Positions 39,849 through 48,469 of a DNA stretch of 64,000 bases are shown here, piece after piece. A program made the translations under genes and the position numbers. This DNA is from Marinospirillum minutulum DSM 6287 (lineage in GTDB: Bacteria; Pseudomonadota; Gammaproteobacteria; Pseudomonadales; Halomonadaceae), in the NCBI RefSeq assembly GCF_000422325.1, contig NZ_AULO01000009.1:307184-371183 (forward strand), in the 5' to 3' direction. The notes under the pieces are model-generated. The model did not search any database. It was not told the DNA's origin and worked only from the letters and a program-made list of their open reading frames with translations. Position 1 is the first letter of the stretch. The number at the start of each line of letters is the position of its first letter.

Positions 39849-41117
39849 TTAAGCACTCCCACTCTTGCTGTTTTTATCGAGCTGTTCAGCAACTCTAACT
39901 AATTCACGTAGCTTGTCTGTTAGGGGGGTGTAATCACTCACAAACTTTTCAGAAAGTGCGGCCATTTGGCTGCCAAAAGTTTGTAAAGAGTGGGTGAGTT
40001 CATGCTCTAAGGCAGCATCTAACCTAACTAGTTGCTGTTCTGTTCTATCAAGCGTTGAGTTGGTTAGCTTTTGTTGGCGAGCTAGCTGTTCATCTAAGCG
40101 TGGTCCAAGTACTTCATTTAAGTTTTCAACGCTGTCAGCAACACGTTTAGCAGAACCGTCGATTAAGCGCTGCATTTGTGTGTGTTGTTTGTCTAGCTGA
40201 CCGGCTAGGCCATCGGTGAGGGTATGAATACGTTCTTCTAGTTTAGGTAAACCACCACCTGCTTTATTCACTAGGTTAGCTAAAGAATCTAGGTATTTAC
40301 CCAGTGATTCGGACTGCTGTTGTAAACCGCTCATTACACTGCCAAGCGTTTCAGCCACTTCATTAAAGGCTTGGGTGTGTTCTACCATGGTTTTATAGGC
40401 TTCGGTGGCCTTGTCTAATACCTTGCCGTTAGCACGCTGCTCGTTTAATAAAGCTTCTAGCTCTTCTTTGTAGTTATCTTGCCATTGCAGCATTTGCCCT
40501 ACAGCCTCATTTAGCTGTTGGAAGTTTTCACCATACTGGGTGCCAATTTGCTGATTAAAATCTGCCAGCAAGCTTTGCAAGGCGGTAACTAGGGCTTTGG
40601 AGTTAGCATCGGCCATTTGTTGTTGGTAATCACCTATGCCTTTAGCAAAAGTTTTTAAGCTGGTTTCTAGGCGTTGATCAGTGCTTTTTAAATACTCATC
40701 TACCTTGGTTAATCCAGAGTTTTTTAATAGCAGGCGTATATCCCCTAGCAGTGTGGCTAGATCATCCATGGTGGCACCGGTAACTTGCACACTGCCATCC
40801 ATGCCACGCACATGATTAAGCACATGGCGCATTTTTATAGTCATGGCGCCTAACAAACCGGCAATAGAAGACCAAAAAGCAGTTTTTAAGCCTTCAATTA
40901 ATTGCGGAACACTGGCTTCTACATCGGCTGCATCAAAATTCATTAAACCTAGGGCAATACCCAAAAAAGTACCAAAAATACCCACGCTGGTAAGGATGGA
41001 GGGGGCGGCATTAACGGTACGCAAAGAGTAAACCGGCCCATGGAAATAGGCTGTCATTACTGTTATAAGAAAAATGAAAAATAACGTCAGTGGTGAAAAA
41101 GCACTTATAAAATTCAT
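39849..41117 (-). CDS. ZorA/MotA-like membrane protein with long coiled-coil tail
   Basis: This 422-residue protein has three hydrophobic segments (about 8-24, 38-60 and 77-95). The segment APSILTSVGIFGTFLGIALGL and the downstream GLKTAFWSSIAGLLGA resemble the MotA/TolQ/ExbB core as seen in ZorA. After residue 115 the rest is long heptad-like helix (for example MQRLIDGSAKRVADSVENLN), as in the cytoplasmic tail of ZorA. With the ZorB-like partner it should form an ion-driven inner-membrane motor. The gene lies 15 bp after the pgi stop. A non-defence motor cannot be excluded. Confidence 0.8.
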   Translation of the reverse strand: MNFISAFSPLTLFFIFLITVMTAYFHGPVYSLRTVNAAPSILTSVGIFGTFLGIALGLMNFDAADVEASVPQLIEGLKTAFWSSIAGLLGAMTIKMRHVLNHVRGMDGSVQVTGATMDDLATLLGDIRLLLKNSGLTKVDEYLKSTDQRLETSLKTFAKGIGDYQQQMADANSKALVTALQSLLADFNQQIGTQYGENFQQLNEAVGQMLQWQDNYKEELEALLNEQRANGKVLDKATEAYKTMVEHTQAFNEVAETLGSVMSGLQQQSESLGKYLDSLANLVNKAGGGLPKLEERIHTLTDGLAGQLDKQHTQMQRLIDGSAKRVADSVENLNEVLGPRLDEQLARQQKLTNSTLDRTEQQLVRLDAALEHELTHSLQTFGSQMAALSEKFVSDYTPLTDKLRELVRVAEQLDKNSKSGSA

Positions 41118-41132
41118 AAAGCGTTTATTTCT

Positions 41133-42794
41133 CTAGGGTTGTTTTGTTGTTGTAAGGCAATGGTTTAATAACCCGCTAGTTGAAGGGTCAAAAGCTAAGG
41201 ATGTAGCCTGCTGATCTTCAGCCAGTAGCGCTTGTTCGGTAGCTAGGGCAATTTTTTTGCCTAGCTCAACACCCCATTGATCGAAGGGGTTGATGTTCCA
41301 TATTGCCGCCTGTACAAAAACCTTGTGTTCATAAAGAGCAATTAGCTGACCCAGGCTATAAGGTGTTAGCTCATTAATCATTAGTGTGGTCGAGGGCTGG
41401 TTACCACGGTAAAGCATGTGTGGCATGGGTTGGTCAGCATCAAGTTTTGGTACGGCTGCATCGCCCAGCATTAATAAGCGGGATTGCGCCAAACAGTTGG
41501 CTAAAGATAAACGGTGTTGGTCTTGAAATTGACGCTTGGTTTCTGGGTCTTCTATTTCTTCATAGCGGTGAACAGGCGCAATAAAGTCACAGTTAACCGC
41601 TTCAGTACCTTGGTGAAGTAGCTGATAAAAAGCATGTTGTGCATTAGGCCCTAGCTCTCCCCAAAGCACTGGACAGGTGGCATAGTCAACCGGCTCGCCT
41701 TCGCGAGTGGTGCTTTTACCATTGGACTCCATTTCTAACTGAGTAAGGTAATCTGGAAAATATTTTAACCGACCATCGTAAGGCAAAATGGCATGAGCAC
41801 GAATATTCAAAAAGTTGATATTCCAAATGCCACTTAAAGCCAGTAATACAGGCAGGTTATCTGTTAAAGGACTGGTAGCAAAGTGCTTATCTAAAGCGTG
41901 TGCTCCAGCCAGCAGTTGCCTAAAACCTTGCATACCAATTTGTAGTGCAATAGGTAAGCCTATGGCTGACCAAAGGGAATAGCGTCCGCCCACCCAATCC
42001 CAAAATAATAACTGGTTTTCTTGGGCTATACCCCATTGCGTCATTTTTTCAACCGAGCCTGAAACACCTATAAAGTGCTGTTTTAAAATAAGTTTTTCAT
42101 CTCCTAGTTTATCAATTAGCCAGTGACGCGCTGTATTGGCATTACTTAGGGTATCAATGGTACTAAAAGATTTGGATGAAAAGATAAAAAGGGTAGTAGC
42201 TGGGTTAAGTTGCTTTAAGCGCTCTGCTAACTGTGAGCCATCAATAGTAGAAGCAAAGTGAATATTTACGGGTGTAATATTTTTAGGTTGAAAATCGGCT
42301 AAAGCGTGACAAACCATTAAAGGTCCTAGGTCGGAACCACCTACCCCAAGGTTAACCACATCGGTGATGGGTAAACCCGTTATGCCCCGCCACTGACCGG
42401 CATGTATTTTTTCTACTAGCTGCTGCATTTTTTCTAAACTAGCTTGTATGCTTAAATTAACATCAACACCCTCAACCCATAACTCTTCACCAGCCGGTAG
42501 GCGTAAAGCCGTGTGGAGTGCGGGTCTGTTTTCGCTATTGTTAACAGGTTGGCCACTAAGCAAGTCATGGATTTTAGTACCAAGTTGGCATTCTTCAGCA
42601 AGTTGTAATAAAAGCTGTAATGTTAAAGGCTCTAGGCGCTGTTTAGATAAGTCTAACAACAAGCCATCAAAGTGACGGCTTAGCTCCTTGAAACGCTGTT
42701 CATTATTACTCATATCGCGTAAATGACGATTGCCTGTTTGTTTTGCTTCTTGTTCTAAGGCATACCAACTGGCTAGGGTGCTGGGGCGTGACAT
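41133..42794 (-). CDS. pgi: Glucose-6-phosphate isomerase
   Basis: This 553-residue enzyme interconverts glucose 6-phosphate and fructose 6-phosphate. The signature NLGVGGSDLGPLMVCHAL, the SKSFSTIDTLSNANTA loop and the C-terminal GVELGKKIA are present. The ATG at 42794 is preferred because its ribosome site AAGGA is 10 nt upstream; an ATG 9 bp earlier is only 2 nt from that site. It is the first gene of the operon with the ZorAB-like pair and is divergent from psd. Confidence 0.96.
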   Translation of the reverse strand: MSRPSTLASWYALEQEAKQTGNRHLRDMSNNEQRFKELSRHFDGLLLDLSKQRLEPLTLQLLLQLAEECQLGTKIHDLLSGQPVNNSENRPALHTALRLPAGEELWVEGVDVNLSIQASLEKMQQLVEKIHAGQWRGITGLPITDVVNLGVGGSDLGPLMVCHALADFQPKNITPVNIHFASTIDGSQLAERLKQLNPATTLFIFSSKSFSTIDTLSNANTARHWLIDKLGDEKLILKQHFIGVSGSVEKMTQWGIAQENQLLFWDWVGGRYSLWSAIGLPIALQIGMQGFRQLLAGAHALDKHFATSPLTDNLPVLLALSGIWNINFLNIRAHAILPYDGRLKYFPDYLTQLEMESNGKSTTREGEPVDYATCPVLWGELGPNAQHAFYQLLHQGTEAVNCDFIAPVHRYEEIEDPETKRQFQDQHRLSLANCLAQSRLLMLGDAAVPKLDADQPMPHMLYRGNQPSTTLMINELTPYSLGQLIALYEHKVFVQAAIWNINPFDQWGVELGKKIALATEQALLAEDQQATSLAFDPSTSGLLNHCLTTTKQP

Positions 42795-42891
42795 ATTTAA
42801 CATTTCCTTGCTAGATCTTTTAGGAAGTTTACCTTTTTGTAGGTGCTATCCGCTACAATGCGTAGGTCTATTCCACAACAGGGCATTTTTT

Positions 42892-43755
42892 GTGAATAAA
42901 TCTAAATTATTTTCTTGGCTGCAGTATTTATTGCCACAGCATTTATTATCGCGCTTAACCGGACGCTTAGCTGACTGTCGCGTTGGTTGGATTAAAAATC
43001 AGCTGATTAAAGCTTTTATTAAACGCTTTAATGTCGATATGAGCGAAGCGCTACAAGAAGATCCTACTGCTTTTAGTAGCTTTAATGACTTCTTTACCCG
43101 CGAGTTAAAACCTGATGCGCGTGAAATCTTAGCAGATCCTAGCCAGTTAGTTAGCCCTGCAGATGGTGCTATTAGTGAATTAGGCGAATTACAGCATGGT
43201 CAGCTAATGCAGGCTAAAGGCATTAACTACAGTCTTACCCGTTTATTGGGCGGTGATTTAGAAAAAGCACAACCTTTTATGGGTGGTAGCTTTGCCACCA
43301 TTTATTTATCCCCCAAAGACTACCACCGTGTCCATATGCCTATACAGGGTCGTTTGCTAGAGACAATTTATGTACCGGGTAAGCTTTTTTCGGTTAATCA
43401 GGCTACGGCAGACAATGTACCTGGGTTATTTGCTCGTAATGAGCGTTTGGTGTGTTTTTTTGAAACGCCCGCAGGCCCTATGGCGCTCATTTTAGTGGGT
43501 GCAATGATAGTGGCAGGAATAGAAACGGTTTGGGATGGGCAAGTAGCACCACCTGCTCGCCAAGTAACCCTTAGAGATTTTAATAACCCTCAACCAGTGG
43601 TATTAGAAAAAGGTCAGGAAATGGGGCGCTTTAAGTTAGGCTCTACGGCTATCGTAGTTTTTGGGCCAGATGCCGTAGAGTGGCGTGAAGATCTACAAAA
43701 TGGTACGCCAGTAAGGTTAGGTGAGGCCTTAGCAAAGCTTAAAAGCTGTAGTTAA
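42892..43755 (+). CDS. psd: Phosphatidylserine decarboxylase proenzyme
   Basis: Psd makes phosphatidylethanolamine at the inner membrane. The roughly 287-residue proenzyme self-cleaves at the LGST motif near its C-terminus (FKLGSTAIVVF), forming the pyruvoyl group. FNDFFTRELKPDAR, SPADGAISELGE and DYHRVHMPI are all conserved. I chose the GTG at 42892, whose N-terminus (NKSKLFSWLQYLLPQHLLSR) fits the family; upstream in-frame codons overlap pgi. Its end overlaps the convergent gene by 17 bp. Confidence 0.95.
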   Translation: MNKSKLFSWLQYLLPQHLLSRLTGRLADCRVGWIKNQLIKAFIKRFNVDMSEALQEDPTAFSSFNDFFTRELKPDAREILADPSQLVSPADGAISELGELQHGQLMQAKGINYSLTRLLGGDLEKAQPFMGGSFATIYLSPKDYHRVHMPIQGRLLETIYVPGKLFSVNQATADNVPGLFARNERLVCFFETPAGPMALILVGAMIVAGIETVWDGQVAPPARQVTLRDFNNPQPVVLEKGQEMGRFKLGSTAIVVFGPDAVEWREDLQNGTPVRLGEALAKLKSCS

Positions 43756-44485
43756 GGGCACCAAAAACACCGCTAAGATAATTCCTGTCAACCAAAGGGC
43801 TAGCAGTAACACTCTTAGCTAGCTTACGGGTTGTTACTAGGAGTGTAAACGATGTATTAGGGCTAACTTTATAGCTAGTCAACAAGCTAGCCCTAAGCTG
43901 TACCCCATCTTTTGCTTTATAAGCATTTCGCCCTGCTTGTGCTTCATTGTTAGTCACGCCAAAGTAGTAGTCCAAAAGGTTACTGCTTTGCCAAGTGACG
44001 TTAGCGCCAGGTATAAGTAATAATTTAGAAGTAGCAGGAAATACATAGGCATAGCCTAAGTCGAAAGACTGTCCTTTATGCCTTCCTAAAGTATCGGTTA
44101 ACACCTTGGCTGTATAACGATTAAAGCCTCGCTGTAAAGTTGCTCCAGCCCCTGCATCTAAGGACCATTGGCGCGTTTTCATTCCGCTTAAATAACCTGA
44201 GTCAGAAGCTTTATAGCCTTCTAAACGACCCGCCGCTAACAGTGAAAGTGTAAGCTTTTTACCTCTTTCTCCTTGACTCCAGAGATAAATACCGCCTTCA
44301 ATACCTCTAAAATACCCCTTACTTCCTTCGTAGCTTAGATAGCCAGGAATCGTATTGGGGTTAGAGGCAACATCTCGGTAGGGGCTTTGACCCTTAGCAA
44401 AACCAATTCCTACACCTAATTTGGCTTGTAAATTAAAGCTAATCAATAAGGTGGTAAGGGTAAATAAAGTAACTTTAAATCTCAT
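43739..44485 (-). CDS. MipA/OmpV family outer membrane protein
   Basis: This is a roughly 248-residue protein with a Sec signal peptide (MRFKVTLFTLTTLLISFNLQA), a mature part of alternating aromatic/polar strands and a C-terminal phenylalanine (ALNYSF), as expected for an outer membrane beta-barrel. The SPYRDVASNPNTIPGYLSYEG and SLDAGAGATLQRGF stretches, and the LDYYFGVTNNEA motif, fit the MipA/OmpV family. I start it at the ATG at 44485, where the signal peptide begins. The role could be porin-like or scaffolding of murein synthesis; the sequence alone does not decide. Confidence 0.85.
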   Translation of the reverse strand: MRFKVTLFTLTTLLISFNLQAKLGVGIGFAKGQSPYRDVASNPNTIPGYLSYEGSKGYFRGIEGGIYLWSQGERGKKLTLSLLAAGRLEGYKASDSGYLSGMKTRQWSLDAGAGATLQRGFNRYTAKVLTDTLGRHKGQSFDLGYAYVFPATSKLLLIPGANVTWQSSNLLDYYFGVTNNEAQAGRNAYKAKDGVQLRASLLTSYKVSPNTSFTLLVTTRKLAKSVTASPLVDRNYLSGVFGALNYSF

Positions 44486-44570
44486 CTTTGACTCACTAGA
44501 TAACAAATACATGCGATATTTTATCGCTAAGTGATTAGAATACATCATAAGATTAGAGTTAGGAGCTAAG

Positions 44571-45233
44571 ATGAAAAAGAAAATACCAAGGCTCACTCTA
44601 GTGTGGTGGCGTCTTGTTGCTTTTACAGCCTTCTGCCTAGTATTTCTTTTAGCAAGTAATGCTTGGCTAGTTGGCGTAACTTCTGCAAGGCTTATCAAAC
44701 CAGAAGAGGGCTGTAGGAGTGACTTTGAAGTCGCCTTAGTTTTTGGTACAAGTCAGTTTTTACGTTCAGAGCGCTCTAACCCCCATTATTATGGGCGTAT
44801 TAACCTAGCTGCGCAGCTTTATCAGCAAGGAAGGGTAGAACACCTGCTTTTATCAGGTGACAATCGCAGCCTTTATTATAACGAGCCTGCCAAAATGCAG
44901 CAGGATCTTTTAGATAGAGGCGTACCGCTAGAAGCCATGACACTGGATTCCGCAGGCTTTAGCACCTTTGACAGTTTAAAGCGTAGTCGTGATGTTTATG
45001 GTTTGCATCAGTTAGTGCTCATTACACAAGAATACCATTTACCACGGGCATTATTTATTGCCGATCACTTAGGAATAGAAGCTAGTGGTTGTGCTGCCGA
45101 AGGGCCAGAATGGTCAGCAATGCGTAAAGTCTGGCTAAGAGAAGTGGCAGCCAGATTAAAAACCTTGGGTGATCTGTATATTTGGCAACGAGAGCCTCGT
45201 ATTTTGGGTGATCCTCAGCCAATTAACCTTTAA
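44571..45233 (+). CDS. SanA-like DUF218 protein
   Basis: This 220-residue protein has one N-terminal membrane segment (about 15-36) and a DUF218 domain. The text ALVFGTSQFLRSE, YYGRINLAAQLYQQGRVEHL, LLSGDNR and LDSAGFSTFDSLKRSRDVYG matches SanA, which in E. coli affects envelope barrier function and vancomycin sensitivity at high temperature. The enzymatic role is unknown. It is divergent from the OmpV/MipA-like gene, with 85 bp between. Confidence 0.85.
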   Translation: MKKKIPRLTLVWWRLVAFTAFCLVFLLASNAWLVGVTSARLIKPEEGCRSDFEVALVFGTSQFLRSERSNPHYYGRINLAAQLYQQGRVEHLLLSGDNRSLYYNEPAKMQQDLLDRGVPLEAMTLDSAGFSTFDSLKRSRDVYGLHQLVLITQEYHLPRALFIADHLGIEASGCAAEGPEWSAMRKVWLREVAARLKTLGDLYIWQREPRILGDPQPINL

Positions 45234-45344
45234 TGCCATTAATGTTTGGTGACAAGAAATCAGCGATAAGCAACTAGACGTTTTCTACTAAGTTACCTAG
45301 ATTAAATAGACAACCGCCTATTATTTGGTTTTAACGAGCAGCTT

Positions 45345-47141
45345 ATGAATTTAATATCTTTCTCACGTGATACAGCAACATCGAAAGAAAGTGATGATTT
45401 GCTCTATTTTACCGAAGAGCTGGAAACCTCAGCAGAGGCAGATCTAACTGAATCCACGCCAGTTTTTAAGGTTTTAATTGTAGATGATGATGAAGATATT
45501 CATCTGGCTACCCGGTTAACCCTAAAAAACATGCAATTTAAAGGCAGAAGATTAGAGTTTATTGATGCTTACTCAGGTGAAGAAGCCTATTACTTGTTAC
45601 AAAGCCACCCAGACACAGCGGTTATGCTACTTGATGTGGTTATGGAAACAGAACAAGCAGGTTTAAATTTAATTGGTCAAATCCGTCATCATTTAGGCTT
45701 GCAGAGCCTCCGAATTATTTTAAGAACTGGCCAACCAGGTTATGCGCCAGAGCTAAAAACCGTTGCTCGCTATGATATTAACGACTACAAAACAAAAACA
45801 GAGTTAACTCACGACAAGCTTCATGTCATTATGATGACTGCTTTGCGTAGTTACCTGCTTTACGAAGAACTAGTTACCCTAGCTTATGACGACCCTTTAA
45901 CTGGTCTATTTAATCGTAATGGCTTGTTAAATATGTTGAATTTACAGCTAGGCAGCTACTCAGAAGAAGCCGAGCAACAACTTCAGCTTGCTCTAATCGA
46001 CCTGAATCAATTCTCTGTTTTAAATGACACCTTTGGTAACCAACAGGGTGACCTACTTTTAAAAGCTTTTGCCCGACGCTTAGAAAACCAAGAAGGGTGC
46101 CTAGTTGCAGCACGTTTAAATGCAGATCACTTTGCCTTGTTATACCAAGGTGATGCCGAACACTTAAAAGCTAGAGAATCACTGACCCAGCCAATTTTAT
46201 TTGATGATATTGAGCACCCTCTAAGCTTTTGTATAGGTGTAGCTACCTGCACAGAAGGAATGACAGGCGATGAACTTTTAAGTTATGCCACTATGGCTTT
46301 AAAGCGAGCTAAAAATCAAGGTCATGGCAGTTGTGTTATTTTCAAGCCCGCCATGGTAGAAGAGCTGCGCCACCATTCACAAATGTTGCGTAGCCTAAAA
46401 CGTGACTTAGATTTAGGGCAGTTGTTTTTAGAATATCAGCCACAAATTGACCTAGCCACCAACCAGCTTTTAGGTGTTGAAGCCTTAGTACGCTGGCACC
46501 CTGCTGGCGGGCAGCGCATACCCCCCGATCAGTTTATTCATCTTGCCGAGCAATCTGGCTTAATTATTAAGTTAGGTGACTGGGTACTTCAGCAAGCTTT
46601 ATTAGATTTACAAGAGCTACTGCCAGAGTTGCCCCACCTGCGTATGGCGGTAAATGTTTCTGCATTACAGTTCAATCAGCCTGACTTTGAAAGCAAGGTC
46701 GCTAAGGTTTTAACAAGTAGTAACCTTAGCGGGCATAACCTTGACCTTGAAATTACTGAATCTGTTGGTGTGCTTGGGTCGATGGAAGTTGAAAACAAAT
46801 TCTCCTACCTAAAGCAGCTAGGGGTGACACTTTCGATTGATGATTTTGGTACGGGCTTTTCTTCACTTTCTTATTTAGAAAAACTCAGTGCCGATAGATT
46901 AAAAATTGACCGGAGTTTTGTCGCTAAATTAGATGCATCGGGTTCTGGTCAACGCATAGCACAAATGATTATTGGCCTAGGTCAGCGTTTAAACTTACAG
47001 GTTTTGGCAGAAGGTATAGAAACCACCTCTCAGCTAGAAGAACTGAAAGCACTGGGCTGCCACGAAGGGCAAGGCTACCTTATTGCTCGGCCTATGCCTT
47101 TAGATGCACTCTTGGAATGGATTGATCAGTGGAACTGCTGA
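45345..47141 (+). CDS. Receiver-GGDEF(degenerate)-EAL c-di-GMP protein
   Basis: This 598-residue protein has a receiver domain (about 40-165) with phosphoacceptor Asp97 in LLDVVM. Its INDYKTKTELT segment (145-155) is like that of DUF3369-type response regulators. A GGDEF domain (about 175-330) follows, with its active site degenerate (NADHF at 259-263), and an EAL domain (about 345-595) has EALVRW and DDFGTGFSSLSYL intact. It should be a phosphodiesterase of c-di-GMP controlled by phosphorylation. Its end overlaps the histidine kinase gene by 13 bp. Confidence 0.9.
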   Translation: MNLISFSRDTATSKESDDLLYFTEELETSAEADLTESTPVFKVLIVDDDEDIHLATRLTLKNMQFKGRRLEFIDAYSGEEAYYLLQSHPDTAVMLLDVVMETEQAGLNLIGQIRHHLGLQSLRIILRTGQPGYAPELKTVARYDINDYKTKTELTHDKLHVIMMTALRSYLLYEELVTLAYDDPLTGLFNRNGLLNMLNLQLGSYSEEAEQQLQLALIDLNQFSVLNDTFGNQQGDLLLKAFARRLENQEGCLVAARLNADHFALLYQGDAEHLKARESLTQPILFDDIEHPLSFCIGVATCTEGMTGDELLSYATMALKRAKNQGHGSCVIFKPAMVEELRHHSQMLRSLKRDLDLGQLFLEYQPQIDLATNQLLGVEALVRWHPAGGQRIPPDQFIHLAEQSGLIIKLGDWVLQQALLDLQELLPELPHLRMAVNVSALQFNQPDFESKVAKVLTSSNLSGHNLDLEITESVGVLGSMEVENKFSYLKQLGVTLSIDDFGTGFSSLSYLEKLSADRLKIDRSFVAKLDASGSGQRIAQMIIGLGQRLNLQVLAEGIETTSQLEELKALGCHEGQGYLIARPMPLDALLEWIDQWNC

Positions 47142-48457
47142 TAGCCAGCATTCTATTTCTTAGTACAGCACTGCTGTTGGCTTTATTGTTTGTAATGCAG
47201 TGTGAAAAAACTTTAAAAGCTCGTGAAATTCAATTAGAAGCCATTTTTGATACCTCCCCAACACCCTTATTAGTGGGTTACTGGTTAGACGGTGACTACG
47301 CCACTGAACGCGTTAATTCAGCTTGGATTCAAAAGTTTCAAATTCCAGAAAAGCAAGTAGCAGGCTTTAAAGCAGGTGAGTTTTCTTGGTGGGTTTCAGC
47401 TGAGGATAGAGCACGTTTAATTAAGCAAGCTCATGCTGGTTTACCCGTCGAAGAATTTAATGTGTGGATGCGGCAAGCCAATGGCGAAGAATTTTTAGGT
47501 TCGCTTTCTTCACAAACCGTTGTGGTTAGTGGTCGTCAAATGCTAGTCATTGCCTATGAGGACATTTCCAGCAACTACCAAATGCAGGCACAGCTTAGAG
47601 AGTTGAATCGAACCCTAGAAGAAAGGGTTGAACGCCGCACTTTTGATTTAACCCAAGCCAATACCAAGCTAGAAGAAACCCTTAAAAGTTTAGAAAAAGC
47701 CCAGCAAGATTTAATTCAATCTGAAAAGTTAGCTGCCTTGGGTTCACTCGTTGCCGGTGTCGCTCATGAACTTAATACGCCCATCGGTAATGCACTTATG
47801 TCTTCAACCACCTTAGGTAATGATCTAGAAAACCTAGGTGAAGCTTTGCAAGAAGGATTAAGGCGCTCTTCACTGGAACTATTTTTAAACGAAGGGGGTC
47901 AGTCCTTGGCAATTTTGCAGCGTAATTTAGAAAGAGCTTCGGGGCTAATTAGTAGTTTTAGACAGGTAGCAGTGGATAGAACTACCTCGCAGCTAAGGGA
48001 GTTTAATTTACATCAAGTGCTAGTGGAAGCCATTACACTTTTACAGCCATTATTAAGAAACACTAATTATCAGATTTTAATTGATGTACCAGAAGATTTA
48101 GAAATAACCAGTTACCCAGGCCCTTTGGGGCAAGTAATTACTAACCTAATTCAAAATGCACTAATACACGCTTTTGAAAAGCAAGAAGAAGGTTTAATAA
48201 AACTTAAAGCAGCCTGTAAGGGTGATGAGCAGCTGGTTGAATTAAGCGTGCAGGATAATGGCGCTGGTATGAGTAAGGCCTTACAAAAAAAAGCCTTTGA
48301 CCCTTTTTTTACCACTAAAATAGGCCAAGGTGGTACGGGTTTAGGTTTGCACCTAGTGCACAATATTGTTACTGGTGTGTTGGGTGGACGAATTCAGCTA
48401 AGCAGTGAGTTAGGGCAGGGCAGTTGTTTTATCCTGACCTTCCCTAGTCAGGTATAA
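47129..48457 (+). CDS. PAS-domain sensor histidine kinase
   Basis: This 442-residue kinase has one N-terminal membrane segment (about 3-24), a PAS domain (about 32-150), a coiled coil, and HisKA and HATPase domains. The phosphorylated histidine is about H213 in GVAHELNTPIGN. The N box NLIQNALIHAF, and the G boxes DNGAGM and GGTGLGLHLVHNIV, are intact. Overlap with the upstream c-di-GMP gene makes it the probable partner kinase for that protein's receiver domain. Only one membrane helix is seen, so sensing is likely cytoplasmic. Confidence 0.92.
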   Translation: MELLIASILFLSTALLLALLFVMQCEKTLKAREIQLEAIFDTSPTPLLVGYWLDGDYATERVNSAWIQKFQIPEKQVAGFKAGEFSWWVSAEDRARLIKQAHAGLPVEEFNVWMRQANGEEFLGSLSSQTVVVSGRQMLVIAYEDISSNYQMQAQLRELNRTLEERVERRTFDLTQANTKLEETLKSLEKAQQDLIQSEKLAALGSLVAGVAHELNTPIGNALMSSTTLGNDLENLGEALQEGLRRSSLELFLNEGGQSLAILQRNLERASGLISSFRQVAVDRTTSQLREFNLHQVLVEAITLLQPLLRNTNYQILIDVPEDLEITSYPGPLGQVITNLIQNALIHAFEKQEEGLIKLKAACKGDEQLVELSVQDNGAGMSKALQKKAFDPFFTTKIGQGGTGLGLHLVHNIVTGVLGGRIQLSSELGQGSCFILTFPSQV

Positions 48458-48469
48458 ATTCATCATTAA

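Noticed and set aside
38571..41117. Complete classical Zorya system
   Set aside because: No ZorC, ZorD or ZorE homologue is visible, and the third gene is too short and unlike them, so I only call the pair ZorAB-like.
39103..41117. Flagellar MotAB stator or TolQR
   Set aside because: The long coiled tail on the MotA-like protein, the OmpA-like domain arrangement and the absence of flagellar or tol-pal neighbours argue against both.
45345..47141. Diguanylate cyclase activity
   Set aside because: The GGDEF site reads NADHF, so only the EAL phosphodiesterase domain looks active.
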